Shown piece after piece: positions 46,527-57,394 of a stretch of DNA of 64,000 bases (positions are counted from its first letter, which is position 1; every line of letters starts with the position of its first letter). The stretch covers positions 90,001-154,000 of the forward strand of contig NZ_CP118734.1 in NCBI RefSeq assembly GCF_032594935.1, in the 5' to 3' direction. The notes under the pieces were generated by a model that worked only from the letters and a program-made list of their open reading frames with translations, did no database searches and had not been told where the DNA came from. The DNA is from Streptococcus sp. 29892 (GTDB taxonomy: Bacteria > Bacillota > Bacilli > Lactobacillales > Streptococcaceae). Made by a program: the position numbers and the translations under genes.

Positions 46527-46922
46527 ATGTATAATAAAACAATTTTAATCGGTCGCTTGACGGCCCAACCTGAACTCACTCAAACACCAACTGGTAAAAA
46601 TTTGACTCGTGTTACTGTTGCAGTTAATCGACGATTTAAGACAGAAAATGGCGAACGTGAAGCAGATTTTCTTAATGTCATTTTCTGGGGCAAACTGGCG
46701 GAGACACTTGTTTCTTATGGCAGCAAGGGCAGTCTGATTTCTATTGACGGTGAGTTGCGAACGCGAAAATACGAAAAAGACGGCAGCAACCACTATGTGA
46801 CGGAAATCTTGGGCAATACCTTCCAGTTGCTTGAAAGTCGCGCCCAACGTGCCATGCGTGAAAATAACACAGGCGATGACCTAGCTGACTTGGTCTTGGA
46901 AGAGGAGGAATTACCGTTTTAA
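46527..46922 (+). CDS. ssbB: SsbB, competence-induced single-stranded DNA-binding protein
   Basis: 131 residues: one OB-fold (about 1-105; NKTILIGRLTAQPEL, RTRKYEKDGSNHYVTEI) and a short acidic tail ending EEEELPF. Shorter than housekeeping SSB, and the perfect ComX box marks it as the competence paralogue that protects incoming single strands. AGTAGGAGG lies before the ATG. Confidence 0.94.
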   Translation: MYNKTILIGRLTAQPELTQTPTGKNLTRVTVAVNRRFKTENGEREADFLNVIFWGKLAETLVSYGSKGSLISIDGELRTRKYEKDGSNHYVTEILGNTFQLLESRAQRAMRENNTGDDLADLVLEEEELPF

Positions 46923-47007
46923 AGCAATATCGGTCCTAAGACCGATGGAGAACGAGAAAAAGTAGGCTATACTATAGTCAATCCTAAATATTTTTCATAT
47001 CTCCTTA

Positions 47008-47038
47008 AAAAACGCTGACGAAAGTTGGCGTTTTTTGC
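47008..47038. terminator. Terminator after ssbB, bidirectional
   Basis: AAAAAACGC/GCGTTTTTT stem with the loop TGACGAAAGTTG; works for ssbB and for the convergent 81-residue membrane protein gene. Confidence 0.85.
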
Positions 47039-47041
47039 TAC

Positions 47042-47287
47042 TTATTTTCTATATTTCCACCATTCTATCAGCATGATAATTAGAGAAAGTAGGAGAACTC
47101 CGTAGAAGAAAAAGATGATGTAATGAGGGTGGCTAAAGAAAAATATCCAGATTGCCCAGAGTAGATAGGCGAACATTATTTTGCCCCAAAAACCTAATTT
47201 ACGCTTTAAAAACCATTCGGCGAAACTTTCGTGAACGGAAAAACGGCTTTCTAGGTAATCTGTTTTTAGCTCTCTAAAAAATTTCAT
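47042..47287 (-). CDS. Small membrane protein, unknown function
   Basis: 81 residues. Charged N-terminal half (about 1-32), then two hydrophobic helices (IMFAYLLWAIWIFFF and YIIFFFYGVLLLSLIIMLI) and a basic end WWKYRK, probably with both ends inside. No family recognised. ATG 47287 follows GGGGGTA, a fair ribosome-binding site. It stands alone between convergent and divergent neighbours. Confidence 0.6.
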   Translation of the reverse strand: MKFFRELKTDYLESRFSVHESFAEWFLKRKLGFWGKIMFAYLLWAIWIFFFSHPHYIIFFFYGVLLLSLIIMLIEWWKYRK

Positions 47288-47396
47288 GAATACCCCCTAA
47301 CTTGTTAAAAATAGTATAGCATAGTTTCACTATAATTAACAGGCTTCGTTTCCTCAGTCCTGCGACGGATTTTAGGAAAAATAAAATAGAATTTTC

Positions 47397-47463
47397 TTGA
47401 CTATTTTTGACCAAGTGATACAATAAGAATTGTGAATTAGCACTCGAGATGTCGGAGTGCTAA
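47397..47463 (+). promoter_or_regulatory. groESL promoter with CIRCE operator
   Basis: TTGACT (47397-47402), a 16-bp spacer and TACAAT (47419-47424). The HrcA operator TTAGCACTC-N9-GAGTGCTAA is perfect at 47437-47463. Confidence 0.95.
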
Positions 47464-47482
47464 AAATGAAGGAGGCATTGAT

Positions 47483-47764
47483 ATGTTGAAACCATTAGGC
47501 GATCGCATCGTTGTAAAAATCGAAGAAAAAGAACAGACAGTAGGGGGCTTTGTCCTTGCAGGAACTAGCCAAGCAGCGACCAAAGAGGCGCAGGTCTTAG
47601 CGGTTGGTCAAGGAATTCGCACCTTGAACGGAGAATTGATTGCACCGTCTGTGGCAGTCGGTGACAAGGTCTTGGTCGAGGCCCACGCTGGTCTGGAAGT
47701 CAAAGATGGTGAAGAAAAAGTGACTATTGTCCGTGAGGCGGATATTGTAGCAGTGGTTGAGTAA
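47483..47764 (+). CDS. groES: GroES co-chaperonin
   Basis: 93 residues, the lid of the GroEL chamber. [11 protein letters not shown] at the N-terminus, the mobile loop (about 16-32, [13 protein letters not shown]) and the C-terminal ADIVAVV are as expected. AAGGAGG precedes the ATG. Heat-regulated by HrcA through CIRCE. In this window groEL does not follow directly: another ORF lies between. Confidence 0.96.
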   Translation: MLKPLGDRIVVKIEEKEQTVGGFVLAGTSQAATKEAQVLAVGQGIRTLNGELIAPSVAVGDKVLVEAHAGLEVKDGEEKVTIVREADIVAVVE

Positions 47765-47772
47765 GATAGACT

Positions 47773-48123
47773 ATGAAAGAACAGCTAAGTGAGATTCTTC
47801 AGAATTTTTTGCAAGCTAGCACGTCCGGAAGCTGTATAACTGCCTGGGAACAAGGAAACCAGCAGCAAATTTGGTTTCAATTGACGTCAGACAATATGCT
47901 AAACTTAGCTCTTCCAATTAAGAAACCTTGGTTTCAATCCTTGGAAACAGTCTTGCCGCCCTTTTTAGATGGTATGACAATTTTGGATTATCGCTCAAAA
48001 CGATATATTACTTTAGATGTAACAGAACAATCACTAGAGCAAATTTGTGATTATCTTGTGGTCTACTTTGAACACTTTTTTGGGGATAATCTGATATTTT
48101 TATGGAAATTGGAAGAAATATAG
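47773..48123 (+). CDS. Uncharacterised protein encoded between groES and groEL
   Basis: 116 residues, no signal peptide or membrane segment. It is acidic, with many aromatic residues (AWEQGNQQQIWFQL, FEHFFGDNLIFLWKLEEI), probably an alpha/beta cytoplasmic protein. No family recognised. It sits 8 bp after groES and 40 bp before groEL, so it should be transcribed with them from the CIRCE promoter. Its ribosome-binding site is weak (AGTAAGATAG), suggesting low translation. Confidence 0.65.
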   Translation: MKEQLSEILQNFLQASTSGSCITAWEQGNQQQIWFQLTSDNMLNLALPIKKPWFQSLETVLPPFLDGMTILDYRSKRYITLDVTEQSLEQICDYLVVYFEHFFGDNLIFLWKLEEI

Positions 48124-48133
48124 CACTTTATAA

Positions 48134-49786
<1,653 letters not shown>

Positions 49787-49800
49787 GAAATAGCAAATTG

Positions 49801-49826
49801 ACACAGCTACTTGGCTGTGTTTTTTC
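49801..49826 (+). terminator. Terminator of groEL
   Basis: Stem ACACAGC/GCTGTGT followed by TTTTTT. Confidence 0.93.
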
Positions 49827-49849
49827 TTGAAAATTTCAAACATATCTAT

Positions 49850-49878
49850 TTGACAATAGTTTTGAGATGTGGTACTAT
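49850..49878 (+). promoter_or_regulatory. rpsL operon promoter
   Basis: TTGACA (49850-49855), a 17-bp spacer and TACTAT (49873-49878). The leader to rpsL is about 130 nt and contains short hairpins. Confidence 0.8.
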
Positions 49879-50016
49879 ATTAGACGGTACTTTTTACTTT
49901 TGGTCTCTCAAGAGTGTACAGGGACGTGCTGACAAATGTTGCAAAAGTACACACAGATAGGGGTTGTCACCAATGCCCTATCACCAAAAATAAAAAATAT
50001 ATACAGGAGAATGTAG

Positions 50017-50430
50017 ATGCCTACAATTAACCAGTTGGTACGTAAACCACGTAAGTCTAAAGTAGAAAAATCTAAATCACCAGCTTTGAACGTTGGTTAC
50101 AACAGCCGTAAAAAAGTTCAAACTAACGTTTCATCACCACAAAAACGCGGTGTTGCAACTCGTGTCGGAACAATGACACCTAAAAAACCTAACTCAGCCC
50201 TTCGTAAATTCGCTCGTGTACGTTTGAGCAACCTTATCGAAGTTACTGCTTACATCCCAGGTATCGGCCACAACTTGCAAGAGCACAGCGTTGTTCTTCT
50301 TCGTGGTGGACGTGTAAAAGACCTTCCAGGGGTACGTTACCATATCGTTCGTGGTGCGCTTGATACTGCAGGTGTTAACGATCGTAAGCAAGGCCGTTCT
50401 AAATACGGTACTAAACGTCCAAAAGGCTAA
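50017..50430 (+). CDS. rpsL: Ribosomal protein S12
   Basis: 137 residues, part of the 30S decoding centre. [14 protein letters not shown] at the start. [11 protein letters not shown] keeps the Lys associated with streptomycin sensitivity, and [12 protein letters not shown] is also wild-type. CAGGAGAA precedes the ATG. First gene of the str operon. Confidence 0.98.
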   Translation: MPTINQLVRKPRKSKVEKSKSPALNVGYNSRKKVQTNVSSPQKRGVATRVGTMTPKKPNSALRKFARVRLSNLIEVTAYIPGIGHNLQEHSVVLLRGGRVKDLPGVRYHIVRGALDTAGVNDRKQGRSKYGTKRPKG

Positions 50431-50446
50431 GAAAGGGGAAATATAA

Positions 50447-50917
50447 ATGAGTCGTAAAAATCAAGCGCCTAAGCGCGAAGTATTGCCAGATCCATTGTAT
50501 AACTCAAAATTGGTAACTCGTTTGATCAACCGTGTTATGTTGGACGGTAAACGTGGTACTGCTGCATCAATCGTTTACGGTGCCTTTGATCAAATCAAAG
50601 AAGCAACTGGTAACGATGCACTTGAAGTATTTGAAACAGCAATGGAAAACATCATGCCTGTACTTGAAGTACGTGCACGTCGTGTCGGTGGTTCTAACTA
50701 CCAAGTTCCAGTTGAAGTTCGTCCAGAGCGTCGTACAACACTTGGTCTTCGTTGGTTGGTAACAATCGCTCGTAACCGTGGTGAGCACACTATGATCGAT
50801 CGCCTTGCGAAAGAAATCATGGATGCAGCAAACAACACAGGTGCAGCTGTTAAGAAACGTGAAGACACCCATAAAATGGCAGAAGCAAACCGCGCATTCG
50901 CACACTTCCGCTGGTAA
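50447..50917 (+). CDS. rpsG: Ribosomal protein S7
   Basis: 156 residues, the primary 16S rRNA-binding protein of the 30S head. Full length, with N-terminal [20 protein letters not shown] and C-terminal [13 protein letters not shown]. Begins 16 bp after rpsL with GAAAGGGGA before the ATG. The downstream gap to fusA is unusually long (438 bp) and holds the antisense structured repeats. Confidence 0.98.
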
Positions 50918-50921
50918 GAAT

Positions 50922-51033
50922 AAGATACGAGGGCGTCAAGCAACTCCTAGACAAAATAGGGAAGCGAAGCAGATTGCTGTGCAATCAATGAGGTTCATCT
51001 TTTTGTCAGTGAGTTGTAGCCCGAGTTCAATTA
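50922..51033 (-). repeat. Lacto-rpoB-like element, antisense copy B1
   Basis: On the minus strand it begins TAATTGAACTCGGGC and ends GCCCTCGTATCTTA, matching copies A1/A2 before rpoB. Stems: GGGC/GCCC, CAACTC/GAGTTG, GACAAAA/TTTTGTC, and apical GATTGC-ACA-GCAATC (50972-50986). Each stem differs in sequence from A1/A2 but keeps pairing. No minus-strand gene follows it. Confidence 0.75.
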
Positions 51034-51035
51034 GG

Positions 51036-51147
51036 ATGTGAGGACGTTAAGAAAATTCAAGGAAAAATAGGAAATCAGACGATGGACCTTAAGGTCCAAG
51101 GAAGATTTATCTTTTTTCCAGAATTTTTAGTCCGAACTCAACTAATT
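51036..51147 (-). repeat. Lacto-rpoB-like element, antisense copy B2
   Basis: Tandem with B1 at a period of 114 bp. Minus-strand stems: GGAC/GTCC, AAAATTC/GAATTTT, GGAAAAA/TTTTTCC, apical GGACC-TTAA-GGTCC (51084-51097). Keeps AAAAAAGAT and TTTCCTATTTTT. The plus-strand sequence GGATGTGAGG flanks both B1 and B2 on the right. Confidence 0.75.
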
Positions 51148-51272
51148 AGGATGTGAGGAAGTCAAGTTAGTTCTACATAAATCAATTATGATTATGGTAC
51201 AAACTTCTCGTTCAATCATCACAAATCGGATTGAGGCTTGCCTCATCCACTTCACACCATTAGTAAGAAATC

Positions 51273-51304
51273 AAGCGGGTGGGACTTGCCCACTCGCTTT
51301 TCTT
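51273..51304 (+). terminator. Terminator before fusA
   Basis: AAGCGGGTGGG/CCCACTCGCTT stem followed by TTCTT. Would separate rpsL-rpsG from fusA, with fusA having its own promoter. Confidence 0.85.
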
Positions 51305-51310
51305 AAAATA

Positions 51311-51319
51311 TGGTATAAT
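51311..51319 (+). promoter_or_regulatory. fusA promoter (extended -10)
   Basis: TGGTATAAT (TATAAT 51314-51319), about 37 bp before the ATG. No good -35, as is common with extended -10 promoters. Confidence 0.7.
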
Positions 51320-51355
51320 AAAGTATAAAACTAAAATTATAGGAGAACAAACCTC

Positions 51356-53437
51356 ATGGCACGCGAATTTTCATTAGAAAAAACTCGTAATATCGGTATC
51401 ATGGCGCACGTTGACGCGGGTAAAACAACGACAACTGAGCGTATTCTTTACTACACTGGTAAAATCCACAAAATCGGTGAAACTCACGAAGGTGCATCAC
51501 AAATGGACTGGATGGAGCAAGAGCAAGAGCGTGGTATCACAATCACATCTGCTGCGACAACAGCTCAATGGAACAACCACCGTGTAAACATCATCGACAC
51601 ACCAGGACACGTGGACTTCACAATCGAAGTACAACGTTCACTTCGCGTTCTTGATGGTGCGGTTACCGTTCTTGACTCACAATCAGGTGTTGAGCCACAA
51701 ACTGAAACAGTATGGCGTCAAGCAACTGAATACGGTGTTCCACGTATCGTATTTGCCAACAAAATGGACAAAATCGGTGCTGACTTCCTTTACTCAGTAA
51801 GCACACTTCATGAGCGTCTTCAAGCAAATGCTCACCCAATTCAATTGCCAATCGGTTCTGAAGATGAGTTCCGTGGTATCATCGACTTGATCAAGATGAA
51901 AGCTGAAATCTATACTAACGACCTTGGTACAGATATTCTTGAAGAAGATATTCCGGCTGAATACCTTGAGCAAGCTCAAGAATACCGTGAAAAATTGGTT
52001 GAAGCAGTTGCGGAAACTGATGAAGAATTGATGATGAAATACCTTGAAGGTGAAGAAATCACAAACGACGAATTGAAAGCTGCTATCCGTAAAGCAACAA
52101 TCAACGTTGAATTCTTCCCAGTATTGTGTGGTTCAGCCTTCAAAAACAAAGGTGTTCAATTGATGCTTGATGCGGTTATTGACTACCTTCCAAGCCCAGT
52201 TGACATCCCTGCTATCAAAGGTATCAATCCAGATACAGATGCTGAAGAAGAGCGTCATGCTTCTGACGAAGAGCCATTTGCAGCTCTTGCCTTCAAGATC
52301 ATGACTGACCCATTCGTAGGTCGTTTGACATTCTTCCGTGTCTACTCAGGTGTACTTAACAGTGGTTCATACGTAATGAACACTTCTAAAGGTAAACGTG
52401 AGCGTATCGGACGTATCCTTCAAATGCACGCAAACAGCCGTCAAGAAATTGAAACTGTTTACGCTGGTGATATCGCCGCTGCGGTTGGTTTGAAAGATAC
52501 TACAACTGGTGACTCATTGACAGATGAAAAAGCAAAAGTAATCCTTGAGTCAATCCACGTTCCAGAACCAGTTATCCAATTGATGGTTGAGCCTAAGTCT
52601 AAAGCTGACCAAGACAAGATGGGTATCGCCCTTTCTAAATTGGCTGAAGAAGATCCAACATTCCGCGTTGAAACAAACGTTGAAACTGGTGAAACAGTTA
52701 TCTCAGGTATGGGTGAGTTGCACTTGGATGTCCTTGTTGACCGTATGCGTCGTGAATTCAAGGTTGAAGCGAACGTAGGTGCTCCTCAAGTATCATACCG
52801 TGAAACATTCCGTGCTTCTACTCAAGCTCGTGGTTTCTTCAAACGCCAGTCTGGTGGTAAAGGTCAATTCGGTGACGTTTGGATCGAATTCACACCAAAC
52901 GAAGAAGGTAAAGGTTTCGAGTTCGAGAACGCTATCGTCGGTGGTGTGGTTCCACGTGAATTCATCCCAGCGGTTGAAAAAGGTCTCGTAGAATCTATGG
53001 CCAACGGTGTTCTTGCTGGTTACCCAATCGTTGACGTTAAAGCGAAGCTTTACGATGGTTCATACCACGATGTCGACTCATCTGAAACAGCCTTCAAAGT
53101 GGCAGCATCTCTTGCCCTTAAAGAAGCAGCTAAATCAGCTCAACCAACTATCCTTGAGCCAATGATGCTTGTAACCATCACTGCACCAGAAGATAACCTT
53201 GGTGACGTTATGGGTCACGTTACTGCACGTCGTGGTCGCGTTGACGGTATGGAAGCTCGTGGTAACACACAAATCGTTCGTGCTTATGTACCACTTGCTG
53301 AAATGTTCGGTTACGCAACTGTTCTTCGTTCAGCAACACAAGGTCGCGGTACTTTCATGATGGTATTTGACCACTACGAAGATGTACCAAAATCTGTACA
53401 AGATGAAATCATCAAGAAAAACGGCGGCAACGCTTAA
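51356..53437 (+). CDS. fusA: Elongation factor G
   Basis: Translocation GTPase of 693 residues. G1 [11 protein letters not shown]2 region [12 protein letters not shown]3 DTPGH and G4 NKMD are intact, and domains II-V are complete. Strong codon bias fits very high expression. TATAGGAGAA lies before the ATG. Separated from rpsL-rpsG by a terminator and its own promoter. Confidence 0.98.
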   Translation: MAREFSLEKTRNIGIMAHVDAGKTTTTERILYYTGKIHKIGETHEGASQMDWMEQEQERGITITSAATTAQWNNHRVNIIDTPGHVDFTIEVQRSLRVLDGAVTVLDSQSGVEPQTETVWRQATEYGVPRIVFANKMDKIGADFLYSVSTLHERLQANAHPIQLPIGSEDEFRGIIDLIKMKAEIYTNDLGTDILEEDIPAEYLEQAQEYREKLVEAVAETDEELMMKYLEGEEITNDELKAAIRKATINVEFFPVLCGSAFKNKGVQLMLDAVIDYLPSPVDIPAIKGINPDTDAEEERHASDEEPFAALAFKIMTDPFVGRLTFFRVYSGVLNSGSYVMNTSKGKRERIGRILQMHANSRQEIETVYAGDIAAAVGLKDTTTGDSLTDEKAKVILESIHVPEPVIQLMVEPKSKADQDKMGIALSKLAEEDPTFRVETNVETGETVISGMGELHLDVLVDRMRREFKVEANVGAPQVSYRETFRASTQARGFFKRQSGGKGQFGDVWIEFTPNEEGKGFEFENAIVGGVVPREFIPAVEKGLVESMANGVLAGYPIVDVKAKLYDGSYHDVDSSETAFKVAASLALKEAAKSAQPTILEPMMLVTITAPEDNLGDVMGHVTARRGRVDGMEARGNTQIVRAYVPLAEMFGYATVLRSATQGRGTFMMVFDHYEDVPKSVQDEIIKKNGGNA

Positions 53438-53445
53438 TTGATTGC

Positions 53446-53476
53446 CCAAGCCTGCTCGAAAGAGTGGGCTTTTTTC
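53446..53476 (+). terminator. Terminator of fusA
   Basis: AAGCCTGCTC/GAGTGGGCTT stem with loop GAAA, followed by TTTTTT. Confidence 0.9.
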
Positions 53477-53666
53477 ATACCTTCTCTCTCTTTCGTCAAG
53501 AACAAAATGAAAACCACCAGTTAAACTGGTGGCTGCCAAGGTGTTGCAGTTCACTAAAAATCACCTCCAACAGTCTAGGGCTGAACTGTGGCAAGTGGAA
53601 GTCGGACAAACCAAGTGGAAAGTAAATAATCAAGTTGACTTTTTACCATCTCTACTAGATATAAAA

Positions 53667-54830
53667 TCATTGTTCTTGGATGGGGAATATTTTAAAATAT
53701 TGTAATTGTTCTTGATACAGTTTTGTGTATTTATTGGCTTGTGATAGACCAGATAAAACTGTTTGTGTACGAGTTGGGTAGTCGGTGATGATGCCATCTA
53801 CTTCTATGGAGTCTGCTTGTTGCACTCCCTCAGGAGCATTGACAGTCCATACGTAGAAAGCTTTTCCCGATTTGCGAATATAATTAAGTAAATCATCAGT
53901 GAGTTGATCCAAGGGAACACTATAGCCAGTCAGGTTAGGTAATTCAATTTCCGGAGGTGCGCTCATCAATAAGTAGGTTTCAAATTTTGGAGCATACTTT
54001 AGAATAGCGTTTATGAAATGAGGGTCAGCAGACTGAAGCTGATGCCCCTCCTCTTCAAAGCTTGCTTGGTATTTCTTCATAAAATTGTCTACCATTTGGG
54101 AACTATCTTGTGCAGAAGTTTTAAAATCAATTAAGAGTTTCTGATTTTGTGCCCTAGCTTCAGTTAGAATTTGGTCAAAACTTGCAATTTTGGCAGAGTA
54201 GCCAGCTGCATCTGTTATGATGGTTTCTGTTAAGTTTGCCAAAGTAAGATCATGGGGACGATAGTCTACACCAGCCCAATTGATTAAACTTGCATCGTGA
54301 AAAGCAATAAACTCTAGGTCAGCTGTTTCCCAAAGGTCGATTTCGATGTAGTCTGGCTGGCTCTGACTTGCTAACTGCAGTGCTTCAACGGTATTTTCAA
54401 TAGCGTGGTGGTCGTTTAAAGCGCGATGAGAAATAATAAGTGGCGCTTTTGGGGTATGAAAGGAGGCTTCATATCGGGCTAATAAGAAGACTGGTACAAC
54501 TGGAAGGAAGATGAAAAGGAGTGAAGAGGGCTTCCACCAAGTAAATTTTTCGTTAAAGAGTATTTTCCACCAGAACCACAAGGTAAGTGTGAGCGCAAGG
54601 ACTAAACTACTGTAAAGAAAAGCGAAAAATAGGCTATAGTTCATTTGCACATGACTGGGAAAAATATTTGAGATGACTGGCTGGATAGATATGCTGATTG
54701 TATTTAATACATACCATAATCCTAAACTTAATAAAGGAGTGAGAATGCTGAGGATGGATTTTTGAAATTTAGACCGATGTTTTCTTTTGGATAAGTGTTT
54801 CTGGCGGATTTTTGAGTATTTTGTCGGCAT
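53667..54830 (-). CDS. Membrane-anchored glycerophosphodiester phosphodiesterase
   Basis: 387 residues. Basic N-terminus, then about four hydrophobic helices (about 28-135) and a GDPD TIM-barrel domain (about 140-370). Catalytic motifs: ISHRA, ENT, EIDLWETAD and FHD. By family it splits glycerophosphodiesters into sn-glycerol-3-phosphate and an alcohol, acting outside the membrane on lipid or teichoic-acid breakdown products. No clear ribosome-binding site precedes ATG 54830. Stands alone, divergent from gapA. Confidence 0.85.
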   Translation of the reverse strand: MPTKYSKIRQKHLSKRKHRSKFQKSILSILTPLLSLGLWYVLNTISISIQPVISNIFPSHVQMNYSLFFAFLYSSLVLALTLTLWFWWKILFNEKFTWWKPSSLLFIFLPVVPVFLLARYEASFHTPKAPLIISHRALNDHHAIENTVEALQLASQSQPDYIEIDLWETADLEFIAFHDASLINWAGVDYRPHDLTLANLTETIITDAAGYSAKIASFDQILTEARAQNQKLLIDFKTSAQDSSQMVDNFMKKYQASFEEEGHQLQSADPHFINAILKYAPKFETYLLMSAPPEIELPNLTGYSVPLDQLTDDLLNYIRKSGKAFYVWTVNAPEGVQQADSIEVDGIITDYPTRTQTVLSGLSQANKYTKLYQEQLQYFKIFPIQEQ

Positions 54831-54961
54831 AGGAGTAATAACTTTCTAAAACATTACTTATGATTGTATCAAATTTTATAGGTTTTATCCAATTGCATCA
54901 GTAAGTTTTCAGAAATTCCATGCAGTTCCGACAATATTAACAATGAAACTATATGAAATTC

Positions 54962-54990
54962 TTGCTTTTTTATTGAATAAGTTATATAAT
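54962..54990 (+). promoter_or_regulatory. gapA promoter
   Basis: TTGCTT (54962-54967), a 17-bp spacer and TATAAT (54985-54990). Confidence 0.8.
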
Positions 54991-55101
54991 AAAAACGTTG
55001 AAAAGATGCTTGTAGGCTTACAAGTTAATATTTTCACAAAAGGATTAAAAGGCTTGCCTTTTAAAATAAAGAACTCGATTTTCATAAGGAGGAAATCATT
55101 C

Positions 55102-56112
55102 ATGGTAGTTAAAGTTGGTATTAACGGTTTCGGACGTATCGGTCGTCTTGCTTTCCGTCGTATCCAAAACGTAGAAGGTGTTGAAGTTACTCGTATCAAC
55201 GACCTTACAGACCCAGTAATGCTTGCACACTTGTTGAAATACGACACAACTCAAGGTCGTTTCGACGGTACTGTTGAAGTTAAAGACGGTGGTTTCGAAG
55301 TTAACGGTAAATTCGTTAAAGTTTCTGCTGAGCGTGAGCCAGGAAAAATTGACTGGGCTGCTGACGGCGTAGAAATCGTTCTTGAAGCAACTGGTTTCTT
55401 CACTTCAAAAACTGCTGCTGAGCAACACATCCACGAAAATGGTGCTAAGAAAGTTGTTATCACTGCTCCTGGTGGTAACGATGTTAAGACTATCGTTTTC
55501 AACACTAACCACGATATCCTTGATGGTACTGAAACAGTTATCTCAGGTGCTTCATGTACTACAAACTGTTTGGCACCAATGGCTAAAGCTCTTCACGATG
55601 CATTTGGCGTTCAAAAAGGTTTGATGACTACAATCCACGGTTACACTGGTGACCAAATGGTTCTTGACGGACCACACCGTGGTGGTGACCTTCGTCGTGC
55701 TCGTGCTGCTGCTGCGAACATCGTTCCTAACTCAACTGGTGCTGCTAAAGCTATCGGCTTGGTAATCCCAGAGTTGAACGGTAAACTTGACGGTGCTGCA
55801 CAACGTGTTCCAGTTCCAACAGGTTCTGTAACTGAATTGGTTGCAACTCTTAACAAGAAAGTTACTGCTGAAGAAGTAAACGCTGCTATGAAAGCTGCTG
55901 CTACTGAATCATACGGCTATACTGAAGACCAAATCGTTTCTTCAGATATCGTAGGTATCTCATTCGGTTCATTGTTCGATGCAACTCAAACTAAAGTTCT
56001 TGACGTTGATGGTGAGCAATTGGTTAAAGTTGTTTCATGGTACGACAACGAAATGTCTTATACTGCACAACTTGTTCGTACTCTTGAGTACTTCGCAAAA
56101 ATCGCTAAATAA
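55102..56112 (+). CDS. gapA: Glyceraldehyde-3-phosphate dehydrogenase
   Basis: Glycolytic NAD-dependent enzyme of 336 residues, also known at the streptococcal surface. NAD-binding INGFGRIGR at the start and the active-site Cys in [11 protein letters not shown] are present. ATG 55102 has AAGGAGGAAA before it; the frame is open further upstream but without homology. The last 8 codons, stop and terminator are part of a 66-bp sequence repeated perfectly 3.1 kb downstream. Confidence 0.98.
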   Translation: MVVKVGINGFGRIGRLAFRRIQNVEGVEVTRINDLTDPVMLAHLLKYDTTQGRFDGTVEVKDGGFEVNGKFVKVSAEREPGKIDWAADGVEIVLEATGFFTSKTAAEQHIHENGAKKVVITAPGGNDVKTIVFNTNHDILDGTETVISGASCTTNCLAPMAKALHDAFGVQKGLMTTIHGYTGDQMVLDGPHRGGDLRRARAAAANIVPNSTGAAKAIGLVIPELNGKLDGAAQRVPVPTGSVTELVATLNKKVTAEEVNAAMKAAATESYGYTEDQIVSSDIVGISFGSLFDATQTKVLDVDGEQLVKVVSWYDNEMSYTAQLVRTLEYFAKIAK

Positions 56113-56151
56113 TCCTTAGTGAAAATCAAAGAGGCTTCGGCCTCTTTTTTC
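56086..56151 (+). repeat. 66-bp direct repeat, copy 1 (gapA 3' end plus terminator)
   Basis: Starts GAGTACTTCGCAAAAATCGC and covers codons EYFAKIAK, stop and the GAGGC-TTCG-GCCTC terminator with its T-run. Identical base for base to 59219-59284. Confidence 0.97.
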
Positions 56152-56195
56152 GTACAAATAGAACATATATAACTATGTTTTGCGCGAAAAAAGCT

Positions 56196-56239
56196 TGTTA
56201 TACTATGCATAACAAGTATTGACTTACCAGTCAATACTT
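56196..56239 (+). promoter_or_regulatory. Cassette promoter and palindromic operator candidate
   Basis: Extended -10 TGTTATACT (56196-56204). Ten bases downstream lies a perfect 11-bp inverted repeat AAGTATTGACT-TACC-AGTCAATACTT (56214-56239) without a T-run. It covers the expected transcript start, so a repressor site is more likely than a terminator. Confidence 0.65.
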
Positions 56240-56265
56240 AACCTAAGAGTAACATGGAGAAAGTT

Positions 56266-57387
56266 ATGAAAAAATTTCTAAACCTACACCCTAAGTTCAT
56301 TCGCTTTGTTTTCTTACTTGTTGCGGTGCTGACTTGCCTATCATTTGCTTATTCACGATATGAAGATTATCGGTTAACTCCACGTATCAGTGAGGAAGTG
56401 AAAAATGCTCCCTTAAAGATTGATACTAGTTCAATTATGTTGGAAGACAATAAGCCCTATCGTTTACCTGAAAATATCGGTGACCTGGTTGGTGTTTATA
56501 AAGGGAACGATGACGGGAAGGAAATTCAAGTCAGGGTAAATCCAGATGGAACCTATGAAAAAATTAGTAGGGGTAATAAAACTACAGAGACCTATTTAGA
56601 TTCGAATGGAGTAATTCGTTTTTCGGAAGGAGAAACGGTTCAATTAGAGATAGGTTATCTGGTAAAAGAGCACGCTTATATTCATTTTTATCTCTATTCT
56701 AATGACATTCTTGATGCTGGGACCTTTCTGGGCTTAAAGCTACTCTCAGATGGTTTATATATGGATAGTAGTGGAAACATTGACATCCTAAAGTCTATGT
56801 TCCAAAAAATTCGGAGAGAAACGATTTTCCAAAACAATGAAGTTATCCCGCAAGATGTGCTTATGATTGATGAATCGAATGCAACATTTCGGCGTGATTT
56901 TTTACTGTTTGATGAGGAAAAATTAGTTAATTATTCACGGTACCACGGAGGTAGCAATAAAGGAGGTTGGAGAGAAAGTTATATTCCAAAATATGAACTT
57001 ATCAAATCAACAGAAGTTTATGATATTTGGGCTCAACCGATTGAGAAATGGGCAATCGAGGAAGTCTTGATAGAGGAAGTTACCTTATCCGACTTTTTAC
57101 AAATGTATGGTTCGAGTATTCGGAAAACAGCTAAGGGGCTGTGGCAGATTGCTAATAATAAAGTTACTGATCCGACAGATACAGAGTTGGAGACTTATAT
57201 CAAAGAAAACGGTCGAGCTTTAACGGATGAGGAATTGGCTCATATAAAGAAAAAGTACGGAGTGGAGTTTGATGTTTCGTTCGGTATTGAGAATAAGGGA
57301 TATTTTACGACCATAAATGTTTTCGGCTGGTCTGAAGATACTGGTTTTGACGAATTTGGGCTCCTGAAGGAGAATGGGAGGTTTTAG
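56266..57387 (+). CDS. Cassette gene 1: membrane-anchored protein, unknown function
   Basis: 373 residues. One N-terminal membrane helix (FIRFVFLLVAVLTCLSFAY), then a large, probably extracytoplasmic domain. Residues about 75-150 contain GVYKGNDDGKEIQVRVNPDGTY, which has the look of a lipocalin-like beta sheet. The C-terminal about 100 residues carry the charged helix LETYIKENGRALTDEELAHI. No family recognised. ATG 56266 is preferred to ATG 56254 because GGAGA lies 5 bp upstream of it. First gene of the cassette. Confidence 0.7.
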   Translation: MKKFLNLHPKFIRFVFLLVAVLTCLSFAYSRYEDYRLTPRISEEVKNAPLKIDTSSIMLEDNKPYRLPENIGDLVGVYKGNDDGKEIQVRVNPDGTYEKISRGNKTTETYLDSNGVIRFSEGETVQLEIGYLVKEHAYIHFYLYSNDILDAGTFLGLKLLSDGLYMDSSGNIDILKSMFQKIRRETIFQNNEVIPQDVLMIDESNATFRRDFLLFDEEKLVNYSRYHGGSNKGGWRESYIPKYELIKSTEVYDIWAQPIEKWAIEEVLIEEVTLSDFLQMYGSSIRKTAKGLWQIANNKVTDPTDTELETYIKENGRALTDEELAHIKKKYGVEFDVSFGIENKGYFTTINVFGWSEDTGFDEFGLLKENGRF

Positions 57388-57394
57388 GAAACAT

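Larger units (their letters stand above)
50918..51355. other. 438-bp rpsG-fusA intergenic region
   Basis: Holds two tandem structured elements in minus orientation (50922-51033 and 51036-51147), and a stretch with a further hairpin GGATTGAGG/CCTCATCC (51214-51234) that may be a third, decayed copy. A terminator (51273-51304) and the fusA promoter follow. No ORF. Confidence 0.8.

Noticed and set aside
53516..53533. Palindrome CCACCAGTT/ACTGGTGG and flanking sequence after fusA, considered as an IS200/IS605-type end
   Set aside because: Only a hairpin is seen; no transposase, target motif or second end could be identified, so no mobile element is claimed.
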